From: Acidobacteriota bacterium
GTDB taxonomy: Bacteria; Acidobacteriota; Vicinamibacteria; Vicinamibacterales; UBA2999
Reading direction: 5' to 3'
Assembly (NCBI GenBank): GCA_947478985.1
Contig: CANJYC010000017.1
Span: forward strand, 1-13,688
DNA length: 13,688 nt
Shown here: positions 1 to 7,635 of the stretch, piece by piece
How the letters are laid out: each line of letters begins with the position of its first letter
Numbering within the stretch: position 1 is the first letter of the stretch
Made by a program: the position numbers and the translations under genes
Notes under the pieces: model-generated
The model's database searches: none
Seen by the model: the letters and a program-made list of their open reading frames with translations, nothing else
Told to the model about the DNA's origin: nothing

Positions 1-241
1 ACCCGATCACGAAGTACCCCTTTGCGGCGAGCACCTCCGCGACGTGGTTGCCGAGGTGCACCCACCCGCCGTCGCCGCTCGAGACAATGGCGGATGGTCC
101 GCCTCTCACGCCGTAGATGTGCAGCGCCTGCGGGTGTCCGCGCAGGACCAGTGATTCGATCGACTGCGCGGCAGCCGGTGCCACGATGGCACCAGCGACC
201 ACCGCTCCCACCAGGAATCGTCGCACCATGATTCGGACCAT
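1..241 (-). CDS. VirJ/AcvB-like secreted alpha/beta hydrolase, N-terminal part only
   Basis: Partial gene; the C-terminal part lies off the left edge. The 80 visible residues begin with a signal peptide: MVRIMVRRF, then a hydrophobic stretch at about 10-25 ending AAA-Q. A mature start follows with the block SSGDGGW at 54-60 and then a region resembling HLGNHVAEVLAAKGYFVIG. A S-G-D-G-G-W block followed by a helix and a 'G-y-x-V-x-G' strand is characteristic of the bacterial virulence protein VirJ family, periplasmic alpha/beta-hydrolase-fold proteins of mostly unknown substrate. The catalytic serine would be downstream and is not visible. Start choice: in-frame candidates are GTG at 250, ATG at 241 and ATG at 229. 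A GGAGGAG run lies further upstream, so 241 is a compromise. The gene follows htrA on the same strand after about 100 bp and may be co-transcribed with it. Family call moderate; function inferred. Confidence 0.6.
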   Translation of the reverse strand, partial: MVRIMVRRFLVGAVVAGAIVAPAAAQSIESLVLRGHPQALHIYGVRGGPSAIVSSGDGGWVHLGNHVAEVLAAKGYFVIG

Positions 242-344
242 CCCGTTCACCGCACAGACCTCACCGGCTCCTCCGTCCACGGAAGATCGGTGACAAGCGG
301 CCGAGCGCGCCCCACGCGCGCACGACCGCCCCGCCTATGCCGAC

Positions 345-1856
345 TTAGGACTGCACGTGTGGAAGTGCCACAAAGAGGCTGGAACCCTGCCGGTTCACCA
401 GCACGAGCGCGGGCTTGTCCTGCCGTTCCGCGAGCGCGGCCCGCAGGGTCGGCATCGACCCCACGTCACGACCGTTGACCCGCTTGATGACGTCCCCTGG
501 CAGAATGCCGGCAGCCGCCGCTGCGCCCCCAGGATCCACCCCCATCACAGCAAGACCGGTTTCGGTGCGTGCCAGATCAAGTTGCTCGGCCACATCAGGC
601 GTCAGCGGCGCCAGTGCCATCCCGAAGCTGGCGGGTCCGGACTCCGCCGGGCCTTCCGCACGCGCCGATTGCGCACCCACGCGCTCACGTTCAACAAGAC
701 GGGCCGAGATCGTTTCAGTTCTGCCGCCGCGGATGACCGTGAGCGCCACCGCCGAGCCAGGGCGCGTGCTGGCGATCTGATTCCGCAGCGCGTTGGCTTC
801 AGAGATCATCTGGCCGTCGATTCGGGTGATCACGTCACCGGGTTGCAGTCCGGCGTCCGCGGCCGGCCCACCCGGCTCGACCGCGCTGACGAGAGCGCCG
901 CGCGCATCCGGCACGCCCAACCCTTCAGCCAGATCGGCAGTCATCGGCTGCACGACGATGCCCAGCTTTGAGCGGTGCACCACGCCCTCCGCAATCAGCT
1001 GATCCGCCACGGCGCGTGCCATCGATGACGGGATGGCGAACCCCAGACCGATATTCCCGCCCGACGGGGACATGATCTGGGCATTGATGCCGACGAGCTC
1101 ACCTTTCACGCTGACGAGGGCGCCGCCCGAATTGCCCTGGTTGATGGGCGCATCGGTCTGCAGGAAGTCCTCATAGCTGCCTTCACCGATATCGGTTGCG
1201 CGCCCCTTCGCGCTGACGATCCCCATCGTGACCGTCTGGCCCACACCGAAGGGGTTGCCGAACGCGAGCACGACGTCGCCGACCTTCACGCGACCGGAGT
1301 CGCCGAACGGCACGGTCGGCAGGTCGTGCCCTTCGACCTTGAGGACCGCGAGGTCGCTGGCGGTATCGCTGCCGATCACTGACGCAGCCAGTGTGCGCCC
1401 GTCGGACAGTTCCACGCGTATCCGGTCCGCATCGACGATGACGTGATGGTTGGTCAGGATGTAGCCGTCGGCGCGAATCACCACTCCAGATCCGAGCCCG
1501 CTCACGCGTCCCTCGCGCGGGGCCGTCCTCGCCTGCGGACCGAAGAAATCCCGGAGCCGGCCCTGGGCTGGCACCGCACCCGCTGCTTCGCGCTTTTCCA
1601 CCTGAACGGTTACGACGCCAGGCTGGACTCTGTCCACGATGGCACTGTAAGAAATGACGGTCGCCGGCGACACGCCTTCCGCCGATGGCGGCAGGGGCGC
1701 CGTGACCGACGCACGCGGGCTCGATGCGAGCAGCGTTGAATGGCTTCCAGCCACGGCGACGGCCAGCGCACAGGCCAGCAGACCACACGCCATGAAGCGG
1801 GTCATCGGGCGACGAAATCGACAGTTCGGTGCAGTTGCCTTTGTCATGTCAGCCAT
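345..1856 (-). CDS. htrA: HtrA/Do-family periplasmic serine protease with two PDZ domains
   Basis: Encodes a 503-aa serine endoprotease/chaperone of the DegP/DegQ (Do, S1C) type, expected to degrade misfolded proteins in the cell envelope. The open frame continues upstream to 1973, but I place the start at ATG 1856 because GAGGAA lies just upstream at good spacing. The longer version adds implausible cytoplasmic-like residues. The N-terminus (MADMTK) is followed by a basic stretch and a hydrophobic segment at about 19-37, a signal peptide or anchor. The trypsin-like domain has a complete triad: His138 in TNHHV, Asp168 in TASDLAVL and Ser243 in GNSGGAL. PDZ1 covers about 296-390 and PDZ2 about 407-501, each with a GDVI-type ligand loop. 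Length is normal for the family. It is divergent from a small secreted protein and lies beside a two-component system and an M16 protease. Confidence 0.93.
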   Translation of the reverse strand: MADMTKATAPNCRFRRPMTRFMACGLLACALAVAVAGSHSTLLASSPRASVTAPLPPSAEGVSPATVISYSAIVDRVQPGVVTVQVEKREAAGAVPAQGRLRDFFGPQARTAPREGRVSGLGSGVVIRADGYILTNHHVIVDADRIRVELSDGRTLAASVIGSDTASDLAVLKVEGHDLPTVPFGDSGRVKVGDVVLAFGNPFGVGQTVTMGIVSAKGRATDIGEGSYEDFLQTDAPINQGNSGGALVSVKGELVGINAQIMSPSGGNIGLGFAIPSSMARAVADQLIAEGVVHRSKLGIVVQPMTADLAEGLGVPDARGALVSAVEPGGPAADAGLQPGDVITRIDGQMISEANALRNQIASTRPGSAVALTVIRGGRTETISARLVERERVGAQSARAEGPAESGPASFGMALAPLTPDVAEQLDLARTETGLAVMGVDPGGAAAAAGILPGDVIKRVNGRDVGSMPTLRAALAERQDKPALVLVNRQGSSLFVALPHVQS

Positions 1857-2106
1857 GTCTTCCTCATCAATGGGCGCCACGAACAGGCGGCGCGTCATCT
1901 CATTGGACGTCGCAGCCGGTCTCGAAAGTCTGTCCGGGACATGACATTCCTGACAGGTCACGCCTTTCACCACCTGACACAGATGTCATGCGGGCATCAG
2001 CATGACGAAAGGGTATGAGCCGTAGAGTCGTCACATCGCGCGTCCGGCCGGGTCCCGCAGTCCGGAATCACAGTCGGCGCCACAACTCATCTCAGGAGAT
2101 ATCGAC
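1857..2106. promoter_or_regulatory. Divergent promoter region between htrA and the small secreted protein, with CATGAC/GTCATG boxes
   Basis: This 250-bp non-coding stretch must hold promoters for both flanking genes. CATGAC occurs at 1940-1945 and 2001-2006, and its reverse GTCATG at 1985-1990. The first and third form part of a perfect 8-bp inverted repeat, CATGACAT (1940-1947) and ATGTCATG (1983-1990), spaced by 35 bp. A second small dyad, TGAC-AG-GTCA, lies at 1951-1960. I could not identify a convincing -35/-10 pair. The boxes are candidate operators only; which protein binds is unknown. Confidence 0.4.
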
Positions 2107-2496
2107 ATGCGAACCTCAACTCTCGCCGCCGCCGCCGGCATCCTCGCGATCGCAGCCACCAGCTTCGCCGCACCGGCCAAGGCACCGGCAAAGGTACCGG
2201 CCAAAGCGCAGGTCAAAGTGCAGAAGGTCTGGGCGTCAGGACAGATCAAGAGCGTCGACGGAACGGCACAGACCGTCGTCGTGACACAGGGAAGCCATGA
2301 AATGTCGTTCGTGCTCGCGCCGAACGCGCATCTGGTCGACGGGAAGAAGACGCTGCAGGCCAAGGACCTGGCCCAGGACGTCGGACGGTCCGTGAAGGTT
2401 CGGTACGAAGCGGTCGCAAACACCAAGACCGCAGACCTGGTCGAACTGACGGCCGCGAAGCCCGCTCGCCAGGCCAAGACCGCCGCGAAGAGCTAA
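2107..2496 (+). CDS. Small secreted protein with PAK-rich linker and a DUF5666-like beta domain
   Basis: 129-aa protein. An AGGAG at 2094-2098 sits 8 nt before the ATG, which supports this start. Residues 1-21 form a signal peptide with an A-x-A-type cleavage near SFA-AP. A short low-complexity linker of repeated PAK[A/V] units follows at about 23-36. Residues 38-115 read as alternating beta strands with a 'GQIKSVDGTAQTVVVTQG' opening. This resembles small OB-like domains such as DUF5666, which are found in exported proteins of unknown function. The C-terminus is Lys/Ala rich. The protein is probably periplasmic. It is transcribed divergently from htrA and ends at a stem-loop facing the convergent histidine kinase. 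No enzymatic residues are apparent; function unknown. Confidence 0.8.
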   Translation: MRTSTLAAAAGILAIAATSFAAPAKAPAKVPAKAQVKVQKVWASGQIKSVDGTAQTVVVTQGSHEMSFVLAPNAHLVDGKKTLQAKDLAQDVGRSVKVRYEAVANTKTADLVELTAAKPARQAKTAAKS

Positions 2497-2517
2497 CGGA
2501 CGGCGGCGCGCCGTCCG
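2497..2517. terminator. Stem-loop between convergent genes (likely bidirectional terminator)
   Basis: A perfect 9-bp inverted repeat, CGGACGGCG and CGCCGTCCG with a GCG loop, begins directly after the stop codon at 2496 and ends 4 bp before the histidine kinase stop. There is no T-tract on either side, so it may work with other factors or simply protect mRNA ends. Its exact fit in the 25-bp convergent gap supports a termination role. Confidence 0.6.
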
Positions 2518-2521
2518 GCGA

Positions 2522-3949
2522 TCACTGCCCTGCCGATGCCGGTCTCACCCGCGAGGCCGGCATCGGCAGGATCACCGAGAACGTGCTGCCAGCGCCCGGT
2601 GACGACACCACCTCAACGTGCCCGCCGTGCGCCTCGACGATCGCCTTGACGAGCGACAACCCCAGCCCAAGCCCCCTCACCGATCGACTGGCGTCGGCGC
2701 GATAGAGGCGGTCCCACACGAACAGCAGATCCGCCGCTGAAATACCGATTCCGGTATCGCGAACCATCGTGGTCACCGCACCTCCGCTCTCGTGCGCCGA
2801 TATGTCGACCCGCCCGCCCGTGCCTGTGTACTTCACCGCGTTCTCGATCAGGTTCGCCAGGACCTGACGCACGCGAATACGGTCGGCTGCCAGTTCCAGC
2901 GACGGCGGGATGTCCGCCTGCAGCGTGATGCCCTTGTCCTCAGCCTCGTCCGCATAAAGGGCCACCGCTTCCTGCACGACGTCCGCCAGCAGAAATCGCT
3001 GCGGCGTGAGCGCCATGATGCCGGTCTCAGCTTCCGAGATGTCCATCAGAGCCGTGAGGGTCGCGTTCATGGTGTCCGCTTCCTCCAGGGCCAGGGCCAG
3101 CCCCTCTCGGGTCGCCTCACCGTCGCCGGCCACCAGCGCCGCTTCGGCCACGTTCCGAAAGCGCGTGAGCGGTGTCCGGAGATCGTGCGCCACGTTGTCG
3201 AGCGCCCCGCGCATCCCGGCAAGAAGGGTCTGGAGACGGCTGAGCATGCTGTTGACAAGCACCCCCAGCTCATCGAGGGAATCCCGCGAGCCTCTGGTCG
3301 CCACGCGCGCATCGAATTGGCCTGTTTGCAGGATCGACCGCAGCGTGACTTCCAGCGCGCGCAGAGGCGCAAGGCCCGCGTAGGTCAGGAAGACGCCTCC
3401 GGCCATGCCGATCACGAGAATGAGCGTCAGCACCTCGAACGCGCGCGCCCGGAAGTTGCCCAGCAGTTCGTCCCGGATGCGAGAACTGCGCCCAACTTGA
3501 ACTTTGACGCCGTCGCTGAGGTTGAGCGTGCCAATTTCCAGCACGGATCCGTCGGGTGGATTGTCGATGGTCGACCAGCCTGAGGACAGAGCGGGCGCCT
3601 CATCGAGCCGCGTGAGATCGAAGGTGGCCCACCCGGGCGGCGTGGAGAAATAGATCACCTCGGTCTGGTTGTTGATCACACGCACCAGCAGACGTTCGTG
3701 GCGGCCCTCTCCCGCGTCGGCCTCCACCAGGCTCCGAAGGCCGGTGAGCCCCGCGTGCTCGAATTCGACGGTGTACCGCGACAGCATCGATTCGAGTACG
3801 TCGTGATCCTGCGCGGCCAGCGCCCGCGCGAGGAGCAGGTAGGTGAACGCCAGCAGGGTGATCGCGCTGATGGTGAAGAGGCCGGCGTAATACAGCCCGA
3901 GGCGCAGCGCGAACGTGCGCCGCAGATACTCACTCCCCTTTGAGGACAT
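2522..3949 (-). CDS. Sensor histidine kinase (HAMP-HisKA-HATPase)
   Basis: 475-aa membrane sensor kinase that should autophosphorylate and pass phosphate to the response regulator encoded just upstream. Layout: TM1 at about 16-37, a periplasmic sensor region of about 130 residues, TM2 at about 172-193, then a HAMP region. The phosphorylated His255 lies in NVAHDLRTPLTRFRN. The ATPase domain has an N box at LIENAVKYT (Asn370), G1 at RDTGIGIS (Asp398), an F box and the glycine-rich lid GLGLGLSLVKAIVEAHGG. The start at ATG 3949 lies inside the regulator gene (20-bp overlap) with a G-rich stretch before it, so translation is probably coupled. An open frame reaching 4081 upstream is only the shadow of the regulator gene. 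The signal sensed is unknown; the layout resembles CusS/QseC-type kinases. Confidence 0.93.
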   Translation of the reverse strand: MSSKGSEYLRRTFALRLGLYYAGLFTISAITLLAFTYLLLARALAAQDHDVLESMLSRYTVEFEHAGLTGLRSLVEADAGEGRHERLLVRVINNQTEVIYFSTPPGWATFDLTRLDEAPALSSGWSTIDNPPDGSVLEIGTLNLSDGVKVQVGRSSRIRDELLGNFRARAFEVLTLILVIGMAGGVFLTYAGLAPLRALEVTLRSILQTGQFDARVATRGSRDSLDELGVLVNSMLSRLQTLLAGMRGALDNVAHDLRTPLTRFRNVAEAALVAGDGEATREGLALALEEADTMNATLTALMDISEAETGIMALTPQRFLLADVVQEAVALYADEAEDKGITLQADIPPSLELAADRIRVRQVLANLIENAVKYTGTGGRVDISAHESGGAVTTMVRDTGIGISAADLLFVWDRLYRADASRSVRGLGLGLSLVKAIVEAHGGHVEVVSSPGAGSTFSVILPMPASRVRPASAGQ

Positions 3950-4604
3950 ATCCCACCCCTCGCACGGTATGCAGGAGCTTGTGCTCGAAGGCCTTGTCGA
4001 TCTTGTCCCGCAGGCGATAGACAAGGACATCGACGGCATTCGTGCCCGTGTCGAAGCTGTACTCCCACACGTGGGACACAATCATGGCCTTGGACAGCAC
4101 CTTGCCGGGGTGCCGCATCAGGTATTCGAGGAGCGTGAACTCGCGTGGGCGGAGCTCGATGGGCGTGCCCGCTCGCTCCACTCGACGGGTCAGCCGGTCC
4201 AGGCGAAGGTCGGCAACGGTCAGTTCAGAGGATTCAATGGAGAGCTGGCCCCGCCGTGTCAGGGCCTGCACACGCGCGAGGAGTTCGGGAAACGCGAAGG
4301 GCTTGGTCAGGTAGTCGTCGCCGCCTGTTTGCAGTCCCTTCACGCGGTCGTCCACCGTGTGACGGGCACTGAGAAACAGCACGGGTGTCTTTACGCCGGC
4401 CCGGCGAAGCGCGGCCACAAGACTCAGGCCATCCAGCCGCGGCAGCATGACGTCCACGATCGCGGCATCGTACGGCTGCGTGCGCGCGAACTCCAGGCCG
4501 TCCACGCCGTTGTCGGCCAGGTCCACTGCGTGGCCTTCCTGGCGCAGACCTGCCGCCACGAAGTCGGCAATGCTGCGGTCGTCCTCGATCACCAGCAAGC
4601 GCAC
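3930..4604 (-). CDS. OmpR/PhoB-family response regulator
   Basis: 224-aa two-domain transcriptional regulator. The receiver domain (about 1-115) has the acidic pair in VIEDD, phospho-acceptor Asp51 in AAIVDVMLP, the switch Ser79 and Tyr98, and Lys101 in DYLTKPF. The C-terminal winged helix (about 125-222) has the family signatures LRPREFTLLEYLMRHPGKV and a terminal RGVGYVL hairpin. The start is GTG at 4604. Its Shine-Dalgarno is poor, but the IEDD strand begins at the normal distance from this codon. It lies 36 bp after the M16 protease on the same strand and overlaps the kinase gene by 20 bp, so the three may be one transcript. It probably binds direct repeats near its targets; none is proven here. 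Confidence 0.95.
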   Translation of the reverse strand: MRLLVIEDDRSIADFVAAGLRQEGHAVDLADNGVDGLEFARTQPYDAAIVDVMLPRLDGLSLVAALRRAGVKTPVLFLSARHTVDDRVKGLQTGGDDYLTKPFAFPELLARVQALTRRGQLSIESSELTVADLRLDRLTRRVERAGTPIELRPREFTLLEYLMRHPGKVLSKAMIVSHVWEYSFDTGTNAVDVLVYRLRDKIDKAFEHKLLHTVRGVGYVLKGE

Positions 4605-4640
4605 GTTGTCAGGCCCCGTCCCGCACGTGACGGCGACCCA

Positions 4641-7493
4641 CTACCTCGTCTCGGGCAGCAGCGTCACCTGCACGTAGCGGTTCGGATTCAGGTACGTTCG
4701 CGCGGCATCGCGCAGTGCGGTCACGGTGAGCTGATCGAAATATGGCTTCATGTCGAACACGTCGTTCACATCCTCGCCGTATTCGTATTTGATGAGGAGC
4801 CGACTCAGCAGATAGTCGTTCCGCCCGCTGTTGGTTTCGAAATCCCGCGTCAGCGCCACGCGTGCGTCCTGCACCTGGCCCAGTGTCGGTCCGGTCCGCT
4901 TGTATTCCTCGATCACCTCGAACGCCGCCTTGACCAGAGCCTCCCGGCGTTCCGGGTCGCAGGCGAAGTTGACCGTCAGGCGGTACTCCTCGACCGGGCC
5001 CTTCGTGAAGCTCGACTGGACCCCGACGCTGTAGGTGCCGCCGAGGTTCTCGCGCAGCGTGGTCTGCAGGTTGCCGCCCAGCGTCTCCGCCATCGTTCTG
5101 GCGATCACCCGGTGCGCCTCGTCGTTCTGGAACGGTCCGGTGAACACGATGCTGACCTGGCTCCTGGGGGCGATGCCGCTCTGGACCTGCTTCTCGACCA
5201 CGCCGGCCGGCGGATGCATTCCCACGTCCTTCGCCTTCTCATTGCGGTGCAGCGCAGGCAGGCTGCCCAGGTACCGCTCGACCAGCGGCTTCATCGTGGC
5301 GAGATCGAAACTCCCGACGAAGACGAAGGTGAAATCACTCGCGTCGGCAAAGCGGTCCTTGTAGAACGCAAGCGATTTGTCGAGGTTCATCTGACTGAGG
5401 CGCGCCGGCGTGAGCGGCTGCGCACGCAGGTGGTTCTGGGTCAGCGCCGCTTCAAGCGCATCATCAAACACCTGATCCGGTATCACGGCCTGATTGGCCA
5501 GCGTCACTTTCAGCTGATCGCTCATGACGCGGAAGGCAACCGGATCCGCTCGCGGAGCGGTGAACGTCAGGTAGACAAGCTGGAACATCTGCTCGAGGTC
5601 CTTGCGCGAGGTGCCCCCGGCGAGCCCTTCCTCCGTCTCGCCGATGTCCGGCCTGACATACGCGGTGGTGCCGGCCAGCACCTTCTCCAGGTCAATGCGA
5701 TTGAGCGCGCCGAGTCCCCCTTGCGAGACGACCGCCGTGGCGGTGTCAGCCGGGATGAAGTCCTGGTCGCTGGCGAGCGAAGTGCCACCGGGGCTGATCG
5801 CGCGGAAGAGGATCTCGTCCTGCTTGAACGCCGTCGGCTTGAGCACGACCCGGACGCCGTTCGACAGCCGCCACTCCGTGATGCCCAGCGCGGCAACGCC
5901 AGAGGTCGCGGCCACGGTACCCGCCGTCGGCAGGCGCGCGAGGAGCGGCTGCGTGCTCACCGTATCGACGTATGCGGTGAGCGGCGCGCTATTCGCCGTC
6001 CGGATGACGGCTGCCATCCGGGCCTCGGTCGGGAGCGTGGCTCGTTCCTTCTCTGGCGCCGCAATCGCCACGACGCGGCTCCGGTCGGCCATCCAGTCTT
6101 TCGCGACAGCATTGACCTCGGCCAGTGTGATTTCCGGCAGGAAGCGCTGATTCAGGCCGTACTCGTACACGATGCCAGGAATGGGTTCGGCCTGGATGAA
6201 GTTGCGCACGAACTCATCGGCGAGCGGGCCGGAGGTGCTGTTGTCCTTCTCGATGACCGCCCGCTGCAGCCCCCGCTGAAGATTCAGCTTCTCGCGACTT
6301 AGTTCCGACGCGGTGAACCCGAAACGCGTGACGCGCGCCACTTCCGTGAAGAGCGCCGCCATGCCACGCTCGACGCCGCCCGGGGCGACCAGCGCGTCGA
6401 GGCTGGTGGCTTCGGCGGTGCGGATGAACAACTCGCGGTCGGTTTGCGCCCGGAGAAACGGCGCGTTCGGCGCCTGCGCGATCTCGTCCAGCCGCGACGA
6501 CAGCATGGCGCCGAACAGCCGCTCGACCATGTTCTGCCGGTAGGCGCCGACGCTCGCCTGCGGGCGGGCGGGAATCTTGCTCGACAGGCTGATGCGTGTC
6601 GTGGTCGCTTCGCGGTCGGTAATGACGGAATAGACCGTTCCGGGTTGATCCGGCACGGTGAACACCGGCCGCGGCTTGGCCATCGGAGCCACCGGGATGG
6701 CGCCGAAGTGCGATCGAATCAGCGATTCCACGACCGTCTTGTCGAAATCCCCCACCGCGACGACCGCCATCAGGTCCGGCCGGTACCAGTCCGCATAGAA
6801 CTGTTTCAACCGGTCGTGGCCGACGTTCTGAATGATCTCCGGCTTGCCGATCGGCAGCCGATCCGCGTAGCGCGAGCCCTTGAGCAGAATGGGGAATTGC
6901 GCATCCTGGATGCGCTCATCGGCACCGAGGCCGAGCCGCCATTCCTCGAGCACGACGCCGCGCTCCTTGTCGATCTCCTCGGGGTCGAACGAGACGTTGT
7001 GCGCCCAATCCTCGAGGATGAGGAGCGAGAGATCCATGACGGCCGGATTGTTCGTGGGTATCTGCAGCTCGTAGACGGTTTCGTCGAAGCTGGTGTGGGC
7101 GTTGACGTGGGCGCCGAAGCGCATGCCGAGCGACTGCATGAAGCCGCCGACGTCCTGTCCCGGGAAGTGGAGGGTGCCGTTGAAGCTCATGTGCTCGACC
7201 AGGTGCGCGAGCCCGCGCTGGTCTTCGTCCTCGAGCACGGAGCCCGCGTTCACGACGAGCCGCAGTTCGGCCCGCGCCTGGGGCAGCCGGTTCTCTCGCA
7301 CGTAATAGCGGAGACCGTTTGGCAGCCGGCCCACGGTGATGAGCGGATCGACGGGAATGGTCTGGTCAAGCGTGGCGCTCAGGACGGCCGGCGGGATGGC
7401 CGACTGCTGCGCGGTCACGAGGCCGACGGCGGCCATCACGGCCGACACCAGGAGCATCAACCGGAGGCGGGCGAATGTGGTCATCGGCTTCAT
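4641..7493 (-). CDS. Secreted M16 family zinc metalloprotease (PqqL-like, two M16 units)
   Basis: 950-aa exported peptidase of the pitrilysin/insulinase clan. ATG at 7493 has AGGTGG about 7 nt upstream. Residues 1-29 form a signal peptide ending in TAQQ. The catalytic half holds the inverted zinc motif H97-L-V-E100-H101, with the third ligand most likely Glu177 in DKERGVV, 76 residues further on, as is usual for the family. The second half (from about residue 540) lacks HxxEH and should be the non-catalytic partner that closes the chamber. It keeps the substrate-binding R/Y block in RENLGGTYSVGV. Length and motif surroundings match E. coli PqqL (about 930 aa) rather than the single-unit processing proteases. 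It probably cleaves peptides or small proteins in the periplasm. It is followed on the same strand by the two-component genes. Confidence 0.92.
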   Translation of the reverse strand: MKPMTTFARLRLMLLVSAVMAAVGLVTAQQSAIPPAVLSATLDQTIPVDPLITVGRLPNGLRYYVRENRLPQARAELRLVVNAGSVLEDEDQRGLAHLVEHMSFNGTLHFPGQDVGGFMQSLGMRFGAHVNAHTSFDETVYELQIPTNNPAVMDLSLLILEDWAHNVSFDPEEIDKERGVVLEEWRLGLGADERIQDAQFPILLKGSRYADRLPIGKPEIIQNVGHDRLKQFYADWYRPDLMAVVAVGDFDKTVVESLIRSHFGAIPVAPMAKPRPVFTVPDQPGTVYSVITDREATTTRISLSSKIPARPQASVGAYRQNMVERLFGAMLSSRLDEIAQAPNAPFLRAQTDRELFIRTAEATSLDALVAPGGVERGMAALFTEVARVTRFGFTASELSREKLNLQRGLQRAVIEKDNSTSGPLADEFVRNFIQAEPIPGIVYEYGLNQRFLPEITLAEVNAVAKDWMADRSRVVAIAAPEKERATLPTEARMAAVIRTANSAPLTAYVDTVSTQPLLARLPTAGTVAATSGVAALGITEWRLSNGVRVVLKPTAFKQDEILFRAISPGGTSLASDQDFIPADTATAVVSQGGLGALNRIDLEKVLAGTTAYVRPDIGETEEGLAGGTSRKDLEQMFQLVYLTFTAPRADPVAFRVMSDQLKVTLANQAVIPDQVFDDALEAALTQNHLRAQPLTPARLSQMNLDKSLAFYKDRFADASDFTFVFVGSFDLATMKPLVERYLGSLPALHRNEKAKDVGMHPPAGVVEKQVQSGIAPRSQVSIVFTGPFQNDEAHRVIARTMAETLGGNLQTTLRENLGGTYSVGVQSSFTKGPVEEYRLTVNFACDPERREALVKAAFEVIEEYKRTGPTLGQVQDARVALTRDFETNSGRNDYLLSRLLIKYEYGEDVNDVFDMKPYFDQLTVTALRDAARTYLNPNRYVQVTLLPETR

Positions 7494-7635
7494 CTGCGGT
7501 CCACCTGGGACTACTATTGCGATGCTGGCGGGGTGCTCGTTCCGGGGACCTGTTCGAAGGGTGACCTACCGCCCTGCCCTTCCGCGATCATACTTCACGC
7601 TTTCGCGCGCGTTCACCCGTCACTCAGGAGGCCTC
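7494..7635. promoter_or_regulatory. Divergent promoter region between the M16 protease and the YVTN propeller
   Basis: 142 bp without a gene between two divergently transcribed starts. It contains the ribosome binding sites for both (AGGTGG for the minus-strand gene, AGGAGG at 7626-7631 for the plus-strand gene). I see no convincing -35/-10 pair or strong dyad. Confidence 0.35.

Noticed and set aside
305..319. GCGCG/CGCGC stem between htrA and the VirJ-like gene
   Set aside because: Only 5 bp, alternating GC that arises easily in this composition, and no uridine tract; not enough to call a terminator.
1857..1973. N-terminal extension of htrA with a CxxCH (CQECH) haem-like motif
   Set aside because: A single motif in a segment without a signal peptide or ribosome binding site, overlapping the promoter region. 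The downstream ATG at 1856 has a good GAGGAA and precedes the signal peptide directly.
3950..4081. 44-residue upstream extension of the histidine kinase frame
   Set aside because: Wholly inside the response regulator gene, Cys/Ser/Arg-rich with no structure; the kinase TM1 begins normally after ATG 3949.
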